A DNA stretch of 64,000 nt from an uncultured Negativicutes bacterium (GCA_900752195.1 CAADUJ010000003.1:1-64000); one strand, 5' to 3'; positions 16,923-25,615 are shown, counted from the first letter of the stretch. Translations and numbers: made by a program. The notes: generated by a model from the letters alone, not told the origin.

Positions 16923-17909
16923 ATGTCTTTAAAAAAATCAATTCTTACCGTTTTAGCACTATGCCTTCCCTTTGCGGCAAATGCAGTTCTGGCTGATACG
17001 CCGAATGTCCCTGATGTGCGAGCTGATGCGGCATACGTCATGGATGCAGATACAGGTGCGGAATTATATGCGAAAAAAGCTGACGAAAAGATGTATCCTG
17101 GTGGCACGACGATGATCATGACAGCTCTTTTAGGCGTCGAATCGGGAAAACTCGATTCGGTAATGACTATTTCTGATGCATCTGCTGCTCTTGATAGTGA
17201 TGTAAGCCGTGTAGGTGTATATAAGGGAGATAAAATCCTTCTCCGTAATGCTATGACAGCCATGATGACTGTCGGTGGATGTGATGTGGCTTTAGATGTA
17301 GCTTCTACTGTATCGCCTACACAAGCAGATTTCGTCGGTGCTATGAATACGAAGGCAAAAGAAATCGGTGCCACGAATACGCATTTTGTCAACCCAACAG
17401 GACTTCCTGCAAATGGTCATTACTCGACGGCCCGCGATTTATCCCGTATTGCAGCATATGCGATGAAATCCGCTGATTTTAGGAATCTCGTTAACCACAG
17501 TACCTATGATATGCCCTATGCTGACAGCGGTTCGAAGCACTGTGTGACGACAAATGAATTCTTGACGAGCGGTTTTTCTGGTGCAAATGGCATAAAAACA
17601 GGTGCCACGAACAATGGTGGCCCTGCCCTCGTTGCCTCAGCTACCCGCAATGGCCATACGCTCATTGCTACTGTATTGAATTCATATGACCGTTCAGGCG
17701 ATGTAGAAAAACTTCTTTCCTATGGGTTCTCTAAGATAGGCGAAACGAGTACATCTGTAGCTACGACGACGGATTCCGCCAAGGCCTCTGTAACCAAGGC
17801 CGTTATTTCTTCTGAAGAAGCGTATGTACTCCGCGATGCACCGGCAGGACAGACAGTATCGGACATCGCCATTGCCCAACATAATAAAATTTCTCAAAAA
17901 AATAAATAA
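16923..17909 (+). CDS. D-alanyl-D-alanine carboxypeptidase-family protein, catalytic residues lost
   Basis: 328 residues, exported (signal peptide about 1-24, ending VLA). Over the full length it resembles the peptidase S11/DacA family: MYPGGTTMIMTALLGVESG, MTAMMTVGGCDVALDVAS, then NTHFVNPTGLPANGHYSTARDLSRIAAYAM (two blocks) and GANGIKTGATNNGG. The three active-site motifs should be SxxK, SxN and KTG. Here the first is G61-T-T-M64 and the second is G118-G-C120; only KTG (225-227) survives. It therefore probably cannot form the acyl-enzyme. There is no frameshift and the rest is well conserved, so a structural or peptidoglycan-binding role is more likely than decay. GAGAGGTG supports ATG 16923; a GTG at 16914 overlaps that site. 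A TATAAT overlaps the rsmG stop and may be its promoter. Confidence 0.88.
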   Translation: MSLKKSILTVLALCLPFAANAVLADTPNVPDVRADAAYVMDADTGAELYAKKADEKMYPGGTTMIMTALLGVESGKLDSVMTISDASAALDSDVSRVGVYKGDKILLRNAMTAMMTVGGCDVALDVASTVSPTQADFVGAMNTKAKEIGATNTHFVNPTGLPANGHYSTARDLSRIAAYAMKSADFRNLVNHSTYDMPYADSGSKHCVTTNEFLTSGFSGANGIKTGATNNGGPALVASATRNGHTLIATVLNSYDRSGDVEKLLSYGFSKIGETSTSVATTTDSAKASVTKAVISSEEAYVLRDAPAGQTVSDIAIAQHNKISQKNK

Positions 17910-17926
17910 TATAGCCTATTAAGGCA

Positions 17927-17956
17927 TTGACTTTCACGCAGGACATGCCGTATAAT
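17927..17956 (+). promoter_or_regulatory. promoter of the ZTP-riboswitch transporter unit
   Basis: TTGACT (17927-17932), 18 bases, TATAAT (17951-17956). Transcription would start near 17963, just ahead of the structured leader. Confidence 0.85.
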
Positions 17957-17984
17957 GGGCGTGTTCAATGACAACACAACAACA

Positions 17985-18094
17985 CGGTACAGGACTGACG
18001 GATCAGTGGAATAACCACATGGACTGTATCGTATAGGAAGCGCCGACCGTCTGGGCAGGGATTGTATTCTTGGCTGGCTGGTAGGCGCTTTTTT
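17985..18094 (+). ncRNA. ZTP (pfl) riboswitch with overlapping terminator
   Basis: The leader has the two halves of the pfl/ZTP motif: a first part with GGACTGACGGATCA and the hairpin GTGGAATAACCAC, then GGACTGTATCG, and a second part CGCCGACCGTCTGGGCAG. The second half lies inside a terminator whose stem AAGCGCC (18038-18044)/GGCGCTT (18084-18090) ends in Ts, the usual expression-platform arrangement for this class. ZTP or ZMP binding, which signals low 10-formyl-tetrahydrofolate, should favour read-through into the transporter. Identified by eye against the remembered consensus. Confidence 0.82.
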
Positions 18095-18125
18095 ACTACT
18101 GGCAGCTGAAAAAGGAGAGACAGTC

Positions 18126-19406
18126 ATGAAAAAAAATCGCTGGCTTATTGCTCTGTCTGCCATGGGCATTCACGTATGTATTGGTAGTGTCTACGCCTGG
18201 AGCGTACTGACACGGCCTATTATGGCTTCCATGGGATTTACGTTGAAGGAAACGACATGGACCTTTTCTCTTGCCATATTGTTTTTAGGCCTTTCGGCTG
18301 GCTTCTTAGGCAATTTCGTGCAAAAGATAGGGCCCCGCAAATCGGGTCTTTTAGCGACGACCTTCTTCTGTACTGGTATGTTTGGTACAGCGGCTGCTTT
18401 GTATCTGCATAGTTTACCGTTGTTATATCTTTCGTATGGTGTCATCGGTGGTATTGGCCTCGGTACTGGTTATATCACGCCTGTATCGACTCTCGTTAAA
18501 TGGTTCCCTGACAACCGTGGTTTTGCAACAGGCCTTGCCATCATGGGTTTTGGCTTTGCCAGCATGATTGCCGGCCCGGTCATGCAGATGTTAGTGGCCC
18601 ATTTCGGACTCGTAATGAATTTCATTATCCTCGGCTTTGTATATATGTCCATCATGACGGCATCGTCTTTCTATCTGGCTCCGCCGGAACGTGCCGTTCC
18701 CTCTGATCCTTCTCTGCGCAAGGCTAGTGAAACGAATCGGATCATCTATGCCGACGCAATGCCGCAATTTACAGTACAAGAAGCCATGAAAACATGGCAG
18801 CTCTACACAATCTGGTTCCTTTTCTTCATCAATATTACATGCGGTATCGCATTGCTTGCTGTCGCATCGCCAATGGCACAGGAAACTGTTGGCATGTCGC
18901 CGATGGCGGCGGCTTCTATGGTCGGCCTCATTGGTTTCCTCAACGGTGCTGGCCGTATCGCATGGGCTACGATTTCCGATTATATCGGCCGCTCTGCAAC
19001 GTACGTCCTCTTTTTTGTCATCGAAATCCTGGCATTCTGGCAGTTGTCGACGGTGACGAACGCCTTTAGCTTCCAGATTCTCATCTTGCTCATCATCACC
19101 TGCTATGGTGGCGGCTTCTCGTGCATGCCGGCGTATTTATCTGACCTTTTTGGCACAAAGGCTCTCAGCGCTATTCACGGACGTATCCTCACGGCATGGG
19201 GTGCCGCTGGCGTTGCTGGTCCTATCGTACTTTCTCTCATCAAAGAATCGACGAACAGCTATGCCATTACGCTTCAATTCTTCTCAGCTTGCTTTGTCGT
19301 AGCACTCGTCGTCATGAGCTTCTTGAAATATAAAACCCGTCATGGGATCGCCGTACAGTCGCCTGTCCATAGTGCCGTGCAGCACGTAAAGGCTGATGAA
19401 CGGTAA
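18126..19406 (+). CDS. MFS transporter, oxalate/formate antiporter (OFA) family
   Basis: 426 residues with about 12 hydrophobic spans. The N-terminus NRWLIALSAMGIHVCIGSVYAWSVL (family pattern IxxCIGSVYAWSV) is typical of OFA-family MFS carriers. Substrates in the family include oxalate, formate, pyruvate and other small carboxylates, so the exact one is open. The ZTP riboswitch links it to one-carbon status, which makes formate a sensible guess. AAAAGGAGAG precedes ATG 18126. Single-gene unit closed by a strong terminator. Confidence 0.88.
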   Translation: MKKNRWLIALSAMGIHVCIGSVYAWSVLTRPIMASMGFTLKETTWTFSLAILFLGLSAGFLGNFVQKIGPRKSGLLATTFFCTGMFGTAAALYLHSLPLLYLSYGVIGGIGLGTGYITPVSTLVKWFPDNRGFATGLAIMGFGFASMIAGPVMQMLVAHFGLVMNFIILGFVYMSIMTASSFYLAPPERAVPSDPSLRKASETNRIIYADAMPQFTVQEAMKTWQLYTIWFLFFINITCGIALLAVASPMAQETVGMSPMAAASMVGLIGFLNGAGRIAWATISDYIGRSATYVLFFVIEILAFWQLSTVTNAFSFQILILLIITCYGGGFSCMPAYLSDLFGTKALSAIHGRILTAWGAAGVAGPIVLSLIKESTNSYAITLQFFSACFVVALVVMSFLKYKTRHGIAVQSPVHSAVQHVKADER

Positions 19407-19422
19407 TCTGTAGAATAGTAGC

Positions 19423-19461
19423 ACTGGCCTCAGAGGGATATCCTCGTGAGGCCAGTTTTTT
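19423..19461 (+). terminator. terminator after the OFA transporter
   Basis: ACTGGCCTCA (19423-19432) pairs with TGAGGCCAGT (19447-19456), followed by a T-run. Confidence 0.93.
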
Positions 19462-19484
19462 TATTACCCATTTGTATAGGTGAA

Positions 19485-19498
19485 TGAAAACGCTTGCT
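19485..19498 (+). promoter_or_regulatory. candidate cre (CcpA) site upstream of fruR
   Basis: TGAAAACGCTTGCT fits the cre consensus TGWAARCGYTWNCW at every position and lies 26 bases before the fru -35. CcpA presence in this genome is not known from the window, and the HPr encoded nearby lacks Ser46. Confidence 0.55.
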
Positions 19499-19510
19499 TT
19501 TTACGAATAA

Positions 19511-19553
19511 TGATTGAAAATGATTGAAAAATGAACATTTTTGATTGTATAAT
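19511..19553 (+). promoter_or_regulatory. fru operon promoter with tandem operator repeats
   Basis: TTGAAA (19524-19529), 18 bases, TATAAT (19548-19553). Two perfect tandem copies of TGATTGAAAA (19511-19530) overlap the -35. They suit a DeoR-type FruR operator, so fruR is probably autoregulated. Confidence 0.75.
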
Positions 19554-19590
19554 AGGGCTATAGTAGTACGAGTACAGGTGGTGACAACAA

Positions 19591-20355
19591 ATGCTTACGG
19601 AAGAACGGCAAGACGAAATTGTCCGCCTCGTCAATGTAGGCGGTGCCGTATCAGTACAGGCTCTTGTAGAGTATTTCCATATTTCAGAGGCTACAGTGCG
19701 GCGCGATCTCGTTGCCCTTCAGCAAGCAGGCCGGTTACGTCGCGTCCATGGCGGTGCTACGTCCCTTAATGGAGATAATCCCCTCTATGAAGCCGATATG
19801 GAAGAGCTGACCCATAAGTACGCCTTCCATATGGTCGAAAAAAGGCAGATAGCCCAATACGCATCATCCCTCATCAACGATGATGATTTTGTTTATCTTG
19901 ATGCGGGTTCTACAGTAGAACAGATGGCTGATTTTTTAAGTGAGTCCAAGGCTGCTTTCATGACGAATAACCTTCCCCTTGCGACGAAGCTGGCGACCAA
20001 TGGCTGTCATGTATCTATTCTTCCGGGCCGCATCAAAGGGACGACGGCGGCCGTCGTAGGTGCGGATATGATCCAATCTCTCAAGAAGTATCATTTTACG
20101 AAAGGTTTTTTTGGCACGAATGGCATTTCTCTCCACGAAGGCTGCACGACGCCTGATGAAGAGGAAGCGACGGGAAAAAAGGCTGCTATCTCACAATGCA
20201 CAAAAGCGTATGTTCTGGCAGATCCAAGTAAATTTGGTCTTTTTTCACGTATTACCTTTACTCCCCTTTCCACAGTTTCCGTCATCACCGCCAAGGGCCG
20301 TGATGATGTCGATTTTATGGCATACCAACATAGTACGGAGGTGACTATACTGTGA
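19591..20355 (+). CDS. fruR: DeoR-family repressor of the fructose operon
   Basis: 254 residues. N-terminal DeoR winged helix-turn-helix (SVQALVEYFHISEATVRRDL, then RVHGGA at about 49-54) and a C-terminal sugar-phosphate-sensing domain with DAGSTVEQMADFL, TNNLPLATKLA and GTNGISLHEGCTTPDEEEA. It probably responds to fructose 1-phosphate. First gene of fruR-fruK-fruA; its TGA overlaps the GTG of fruK. AGGTGGTGA precedes ATG 19591. Confidence 0.93.
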   Translation: MLTEERQDEIVRLVNVGGAVSVQALVEYFHISEATVRRDLVALQQAGRLRRVHGGATSLNGDNPLYEADMEELTHKYAFHMVEKRQIAQYASSLINDDDFVYLDAGSTVEQMADFLSESKAAFMTNNLPLATKLATNGCHVSILPGRIKGTTAAVVGADMIQSLKKYHFTKGFFGTNGISLHEGCTTPDEEEATGKKAAISQCTKAYVLADPSKFGLFSRITFTPLSTVSVITAKGRDDVDFMAYQHSTEVTIL

Positions 20356-21257
20356 TTTATACAGTAACCTTTAATCCTTCCCTTGATTACGTCGTCCATA
20401 TGACAAAGTTTACGGCCGGTGACATTAATCGTGCTGAGAAGGAAAAAATCTATCCTGGTGGCAAAGGCATCAACGTGGCCTTAGTACTGGGAAATCTACA
20501 TGTCCCTGCAAAGATGCTGGGCTTCATGGCTGGATTTACGGGCCAGGAAATCGTTCGCCTTTGTGAAGAAAACGGCGGTGATAGCGACTTTATCATGGTT
20601 CCTAAAGGCTACTCGCGAATCAATATGAAAATCAGCGCTGATGATGAAACGGCTGTCAACGGTATGGGGCCTGATATTCCGGATGATAAACTGGCTCAGC
20701 TCATGGCACAGTTCGACGCGCTGAAAGAAGGCGATACCCTGGTCCTTGCGGGCAGTATTCCTTCTACCTTACCAGATGACATTTACGAACAGATTATGAA
20801 AAAACTCGCCCTTTCTCATATCCGTATTGTCGTCGATGCAACAGGAGATCTCTTGAAGAAGGTCATTCCATATCACCCCTTCCTCATTAAGCCGAACCAA
20901 TTTGAATTAGGTGAATTATTCAGTGTCGTCCTCCACAAGGATGAAGAAATCATTACGTGTGCAAAACGTCTCCAGGCCATGGGGCCCCGGAACGTCCTTG
21001 TCTCTCTCGGCAAAGAGGGCGCCCTTCTTTTAGGCGAAGATGGAAACATTTATCGTCGTCCATCTCCAAATGGCACGCTAGTTAATTCCGTCGGAGCCGG
21101 AGACAGCATGGTAGCCGGTTTCCTGGCAGGGTACGAACGATCGGGAGGCAATCTCGAAGAAGCCTTGAAGCTGGGTATCTGCGCCGGTAGTGCGACGGCC
21201 TTTAAAGATTGGTTAGCGACAGAAGACGATATCAATCGTTTATATACATCTATGTAG
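20352..21257 (+). CDS. fruK: 1-phosphofructokinase
   Basis: 301 residues, PfkB/ribokinase superfamily. MIYTVTFNPSLDYVVHM start, substrate motif YPGGKGINVALVLGNL, and the ATP/anion-hole motif NSVGAGDSMVAGFLAGY near residue 245. Phosphorylates fructose 1-phosphate, the product of the PTS transporter, to fructose 1,6-bisphosphate. GTG start at 20352, translationally coupled to fruR. Confidence 0.96.
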   Translation: MIYTVTFNPSLDYVVHMTKFTAGDINRAEKEKIYPGGKGINVALVLGNLHVPAKMLGFMAGFTGQEIVRLCEENGGDSDFIMVPKGYSRINMKISADDETAVNGMGPDIPDDKLAQLMAQFDALKEGDTLVLAGSIPSTLPDDIYEQIMKKLALSHIRIVVDATGDLLKKVIPYHPFLIKPNQFELGELFSVVLHKDEEIITCAKRLQAMGPRNVLVSLGKEGALLLGEDGNIYRRPSPNGTLVNSVGAGDSMVAGFLAGYERSGGNLEEALKLGICAGSATAFKDWLATEDDINRLYTSM

Positions 21258-21285
21258 GGACTACAGGGAAAAGGAGGAATCCATC

Positions 21286-23226
21286 GTGCGTATTATTGAT
21301 TTGTTGAAACCCGAGAGCATTGATTTGAACGCCCAAGTGACGACGAAGAAGGGCGCTATCGATCATCTCGTAAGCCTCATGGATAAAGGTGGCCATTTAT
21401 CCGATGCGGAAGCGTATAAAAAAGGCGTCCTTGCCCGCGAAGAAGAAGACAGCACGGGAATTGGAGAAGGTATTGCCATCCCCCATTCCAAAAATGCCGC
21501 TGTCCGTGAACCGGGCCTGGCATCGATGATTGTCCGCGACGGCGTCGATTACGAAAGCCTCGACGATGAACCGGCAAAGGTATTTTTCATGATTGCTGCG
21601 CCAGAAGGCGGTGCCAATGTCCATTTGGAAGTTTTGAGCCGGCTGAGCCGTATGCTCATGGATGACGGGTTTCGGGAACATCTCATGCAGGCCGAATCGG
21701 TAGAAGCGTATTTATCGGTCATTAACGAAGCAGAGCAACGGGAGTTGCAGGAAGAACAGGAAGAAGAAGGAGACACGAACGAAATAGAAGAGGCCGCTCC
21801 TTTGTCAGCATCTTCACAAAAGCCCTATGTCATCGGCGTTACGGCGTGCCCTACTGGCATTGCCCACACGTATATGGCTGCAGAAGCACTGGAACAAAAA
21901 GGTGCTGCCATGGGCGTCGACATCAAGATTGAAACGAACGGCTCTGGCGGGGTCAAGAATCGTCTTACAGCAGCCGATATTGAACGGGCCAAAGGCGTCA
22001 TCGTCGCTTGTGATAAGAACGTGCCAGTAGAACGGTTTTCTGGAAAGCCCGTCCTTTTCGTCAAAGTTGCAGCAGGCATTAAGGAACCGGAGCATTTGAT
22101 CCAACAGATACTAGATGGTACGGTTCCCGTATTCCATGGCTCTGATTCTTCTTCGGCGTCGGTAGAGGTAGAAGCCGATAGCGGTGAAGGCGTAGGCCGT
22201 CAGATTTACAAGCACCTCATGAACGGTGTATCCCATATGCTGCCTTTTGTCATCGGCGGCGGTATCCTCATTGCCCTGGCATTCCTCTTCGATATGGAAC
22301 ATGCCGGCACGGCAAATTTCGGTTCCGGCACGCCGCTGGCAGCGTTTTTCAAAAATATCGGCGGCCTGTCCTTTAGCATGATGATGCCTATCCTGGCGGG
22401 GTTCATTGCTGCTAGTATCGGCGAGCGGCCGGCTCTCATGCCTGGTATCGTCGGAGGTTTCTTGGCTACGACGGGTGGCTCTGGATTCTTTGGGGCGTTG
22501 TTTGCCGGTTTCATTGCAGGCTATCTGATCATCGCGCTGAAGAAGATATTCGCCCATCTGCCGCAGGCATTGGAAGGGACGAAACCTATCCTCATCTATC
22601 CTGTTTTAGGCCTCATTTTGATCGGCCTCATCATGACGTATATCATCAATCCACCTACGTCCATATTTAATCAATGGCTTGCCAATACACTTTCGTCGAT
22701 GACTACATCGAGCCGTATCATCTTGGGACTTATTCTCGGAGGTATGATGTCTATCGACTTTGGCGGCCCTATTAACAAAGCGGCATACGTCTTTGGAACG
22801 GCATCTCTCATGGATGCTTCAGGGGCAGCTGTAAGCTCCGGTATCATGGCATCGGTCATGATCGGCGGCATGGTTCCGCCTATTGCCATCTCCTTGTCGA
22901 TGATGGTATTTAAAAAGAAGTTTACGCCTAAGGAACGGCAGTCGACCCTTACGAATTTCATCATGGGCCTGTCTTTCATTACAGAAGGGGCTATTCCCTT
23001 TGCCGCATCGGATCCGCTTCACGTCATTCCGCCGTGTGCCATTGGCGCGGCTGTAGCCGGTGCCTTGTCGATGCTCTTTGGATGCGCCTTGCCTGCACCT
23101 CATGGTGGCATCTTCGTATTCGGCGTCGTCATGAACTGGCCCATGTATTTAGTCGCTCTTGCCGTTGGTTCTTGTGTTGCAGCGGTCCTTCTCGGCGTAT
23201 TCCGAAAGGAACAGGCGCAAGGGTAA
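21286..23226 (+). CDS. fruA: fructose-specific PTS enzyme IIABC
   Basis: 646 residues in A-B-C order. EIIA (1-150) has the phospho-His in GIGEGIAIPHSKNAAV; EIIB (about 180-280) has the phospho-Cys in VTACPTGIAHTYMAAEAL; EIIC (about 300-640) is an eight-to-ten span membrane domain with PALMPGIVGGFLA and FITEGAIPFAASDP. Takes up fructose as fructose 1-phosphate using phosphate from HPr. GTG start at 21286 with AAAGGAGGA upstream. An acidic linker (EEQEEEGDTNEIEEA) separates A and B. Confidence 0.96.
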   Translation: MRIIDLLKPESIDLNAQVTTKKGAIDHLVSLMDKGGHLSDAEAYKKGVLAREEEDSTGIGEGIAIPHSKNAAVREPGLASMIVRDGVDYESLDDEPAKVFFMIAAPEGGANVHLEVLSRLSRMLMDDGFREHLMQAESVEAYLSVINEAEQRELQEEQEEEGDTNEIEEAAPLSASSQKPYVIGVTACPTGIAHTYMAAEALEQKGAAMGVDIKIETNGSGGVKNRLTAADIERAKGVIVACDKNVPVERFSGKPVLFVKVAAGIKEPEHLIQQILDGTVPVFHGSDSSSASVEVEADSGEGVGRQIYKHLMNGVSHMLPFVIGGGILIALAFLFDMEHAGTANFGSGTPLAAFFKNIGGLSFSMMMPILAGFIAASIGERPALMPGIVGGFLATTGGSGFFGALFAGFIAGYLIIALKKIFAHLPQALEGTKPILIYPVLGLILIGLIMTYIINPPTSIFNQWLANTLSSMTTSSRIILGLILGGMMSIDFGGPINKAAYVFGTASLMDASGAAVSSGIMASVMIGGMVPPIAISLSMMVFKKKFTPKERQSTLTNFIMGLSFITEGAIPFAASDPLHVIPPCAIGAAVAGALSMLFGCALPAPHGGIFVFGVVMNWPMYLVALAVGSCVAAVLLGVFRKEQAQG

Positions 23227-23275
23227 GTACACATGGGTATGCATAGCGGGACAAAGTGTTGACCCTGTATTGCTA

Positions 23276-23303
23276 TTGTTAAAAAAATACTATACACTAT
23301 AGA
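23276..23303 (+). promoter_or_regulatory. possible ptsH promoter
   Basis: TTGTTA (23276-23281), 16 bases, TATAGA (23298-23303) in the 116-base gap after fruA, where no terminator is evident. ptsH may be read both from here and from the fru promoter. Confidence 0.4.
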
Positions 23304-23342
23304 AAATAGACTATTGTATTCCATTGAAGGAGGATGTTTTAC

Positions 23343-23600
23343 ATGAAAGAATTTGAATACACCATTACCGATCCCCAGGGAATCCATGCTCGTCCGGCAG
23401 GATTGTTAGTCAAGGAAGCCAAGAAATTTGAATCGGCCATCACCATTTTCAAAGGAGCTAAAAAAGGCGATTTGAAAAAGATTTTCGCCATCATGGGTCT
23501 TGGCGTCAAACAAGGGGAAACCATTAAAGTACAAGTTGAAGGTGCTGATGAAGATACGGCAGTCGCTGCTGTAGAAGAGTTCTTTAAAGCAAACTTCTAA
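23343..23600 (+). CDS. ptsH: PTS phosphocarrier HPr with Lys at position 46
   Basis: 85 residues. The phospho-acceptor His15 is intact in GIHARPAG. The regulatory site, Ser46 in Firmicutes HPr (LKSIMGVMSLG), reads L-K-K46-I-F-A-I-M-G-L-G here, so the HPr-kinase target is missing. It can pass phosphate from enzyme I to FruA but should not form HPr-Ser-P for CcpA. GGAGG 10-14 bases before ATG 23343 selects this start over ATG 23334, which is part of the ribosome site. A hairpin separates it from ptsI. Confidence 0.94.
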   Translation: MKEFEYTITDPQGIHARPAGLLVKEAKKFESAITIFKGAKKGDLKKIFAIMGLGVKQGETIKVQVEGADEDTAVAAVEEFFKANF

Positions 23601-23610
23601 GACTCACGTA

Positions 23611-23645
23611 AAAAAAGGAGGATTGCTTCGGCATCCTCCTTCCTT
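23611..23645 (+). terminator. hairpin between ptsH and ptsI
   Basis: AAGGAGGAT (23615-23623) pairs with ATCCTCCTT (23633-23641), followed by CCTTTT. Partial termination would give more HPr than enzyme I; the stem also hides an anti-ribosome-binding sequence. Confidence 0.7.
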
Positions 23646-23678
23646 TTATATAGAACTACTTTCCAGGAGGACGACTCT

Positions 23679-25310
23679 ATGATTACTCTCAAAGGGAAAA
23701 GTGTTTTCCCAGGTATTACCATCGGGCCGCTGGCCCTTTTCCACCGCAATACCATTTCTACGGTGGCTCATGAAATCAGTGATGTTGACGCTGAAATAAA
23801 ACGCTTCCACGATGCCAGGAATACGTCGATGGAACAGCTTCAGGTCTTGTATGATAAAGCCGTCGAAAAGGTCGGCGAAGAACAGGCTGCCGTTTTTGAA
23901 GTCCATCAGATGATGCTTGAAGACGATGATTATATTGAATCCATTGAAGGCCAGATCCGGGATGAACACATCAATGCAGAAGCGGCCGTTGAAAATACAG
24001 CGCAGCAGTTTGCCGATATGTTTCGCGCCATGGACGATGAGTATATGCAAGGCCGTGCAGCCGATGTCATCGATATTTCAAGGCGTGTCGAAATGGAATT
24101 GTGTGGCGGTATCGGAATCGATTTCAGCAAGTATGATGAAGTTATCATTGCTGCCGATGATCTGGCTCCCAGTGAAACGCTCCAGCTTGATACAGACAAA
24201 ATCCTAGGCTTTGTCACATCTGGTGGCAGTACGAGCTCCCATACGGCTATTTTAGCCCGCACTTTAGGCATTGCTGCCGTCGTCGGCACGAATACGCAGC
24301 TCCATACGGATGTCGATGGCATGGTGGCTATCGTCGATGGTACGACAGGTATCGTCTATATCAATCCCGATGAAAAGACGTTGGCGACGATGAAGGAAAA
24401 ACAGCAGGCTGAAATCGCCCGCAAGGAAAAACTCGAGCTCGTCCGCGGTAAGGAATCTGTTACTGTCGATGGCAGAAAAATCAATGTCTATGCCAATATT
24501 GGCAACACGGAAAACCTGCCTCAGGTATTGGATAACGACGCGGAAGGCATTGGCCTTTTCCGCAGTGAATTCCTCTATCTAGGCAAGAATGATTATCCTA
24601 CAGAAGAAGAACAATTTGAAGCGTATAAAAAGACAGCCATGGCTTTAGACGGAAAAACCGTTGTCATCAGGACTCTTGATATCGGTGCCGATAAAAAAGT
24701 AGAGTACTTCAATTTGGCGCCTGAAGAAAACCCGGCTATGGGCATGCGGGCTATCCGCATCTGCCTGACCCGTCCAGAGCTCTTCAGAACGCAGTTGCGT
24801 GCTCTGTGCAGAGCCTCGGCCTTCGGTAAGATTGCCATCATGTTCCCTATGATCATTTCTGTCGATGAAGTAAAACGATGCAAGGAAATCCTGAAAGACG
24901 TGCGCCGCGAATTAGACGAACAAGGTATGAAATATGACAAGGACATGGAAGTGGGCATTATGATCGAAACGCCGGCTGCGGCCATCATGAGTGATGAACT
25001 GGCAAAAGAAGTCGATTTCTTTAGTATCGGTTCCAACGATCTGACCCAGTATACACTGGCCATCGACCGTCAGCAGACGACGCTAGATGCTTTCTTTGAT
25101 CCTCACCATCCCGCCGTATTGCGCCTCATTGAAGAAACGATCAAAAACGGTCATAAAGAAGGCATCTGGGTCGGCATTTGCGGCGAACTCGGTGCCGATT
25201 TGACGCTGACAGAAACCTTCCTGCGCATGGGCGTTGACGAACTTTCCGTAAACCCGCCAGCTGTACTGCCTCTGCGCGAAAAGATTCGATCCCTTGATAT
25301 ATCGAAATAA
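23679..25310 (+). CDS. ptsI: PTS enzyme I (phosphoenolpyruvate-protein phosphotransferase)
   Basis: 543 residues, slightly shorter than the usual 570. N-terminal HPr-interaction and swivel domain with active His in GGSTSSHTAILARTLG (about 190), then the PEP-binding TIM barrel with GIGLFRSEFLYL, DIGADKKVEY, IGSNDLTQYTLAIDR and the catalytic Cys in WVGICGELG. Starts phosphate transfer from PEP to HPr. CCAGGAGGAC precedes ATG 23679. Confidence 0.96.
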   Translation: MITLKGKSVFPGITIGPLALFHRNTISTVAHEISDVDAEIKRFHDARNTSMEQLQVLYDKAVEKVGEEQAAVFEVHQMMLEDDDYIESIEGQIRDEHINAEAAVENTAQQFADMFRAMDDEYMQGRAADVIDISRRVEMELCGGIGIDFSKYDEVIIAADDLAPSETLQLDTDKILGFVTSGGSTSSHTAILARTLGIAAVVGTNTQLHTDVDGMVAIVDGTTGIVYINPDEKTLATMKEKQQAEIARKEKLELVRGKESVTVDGRKINVYANIGNTENLPQVLDNDAEGIGLFRSEFLYLGKNDYPTEEEQFEAYKKTAMALDGKTVVIRTLDIGADKKVEYFNLAPEENPAMGMRAIRICLTRPELFRTQLRALCRASAFGKIAIMFPMIISVDEVKRCKEILKDVRRELDEQGMKYDKDMEVGIMIETPAAAIMSDELAKEVDFFSIGSNDLTQYTLAIDRQQTTLDAFFDPHHPAVLRLIEETIKNGHKEGIWVGICGELGADLTLTETFLRMGVDELSVNPPAVLPLREKIRSLDISK

Positions 25311-25402
25311 CGCGGTCTTTTAGTTGACCTATGCGAAGAAATAGTCGCCGTATCCGTGACACAAATCACGGATGATAGCCCGTGCCCAGGTCCTGGCAAT
25401 GC

Positions 25403-25431
25403 TTGACAGGCCTTCGTCCCCATGATATGTT
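25403..25431 (+). promoter_or_regulatory. promoter of the cobalamin-riboswitch cbiK unit
   Basis: TTGACA (25403-25408), 17 bases, TATGTT (25426-25431), directly ahead of the riboswitch. Confidence 0.8.
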
Positions 25432-25436
25432 ACTAA

Positions 25437-25590
25437 TGACAGGTGTCATTGAACTTAATAGAAAAGCTGGTGTAAATCCAGCACGGTCCCGCCGCTGTAA
25501 AGAGGAGCATGTTGCAAGATGTCACTGTATCTCACCGATATGGGAAGGCGCAACATTGCGATGAATCTGAGTCAGAAGAACTGCCTGCGT
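25437..25590 (+). ncRNA. cobalamin (B12) riboswitch
   Basis: Contains the conserved core GCTGGTGTAAATCCAGC-ACGGTCCCGCCGCTGTAA (split: GGTGTAAATCCAGC at 25469-25482; GGTCCCGCCGCTGTAA at 25485-25500) and the B12-box-like GAGTCAGAAGAACTGCCT at 25569-25586. No T-run terminator follows. The ribosome site GAGGAGG comes about ten bases after the box, so control is probably at translation initiation: B12 bound, cbiK off. Confidence 0.93.
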
Positions 25591-25615
25591 ATACAATCCC
25601 GAGGAGGAATATAGT

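Noticed and set aside
16535..17392. 285-codon open frame on -, opposite rsmG and the carboxypeptidase homologue
   Set aside because: Antisense to two conserved genes and of low-complexity Ser/Thr/Ala composition; shadow frame.
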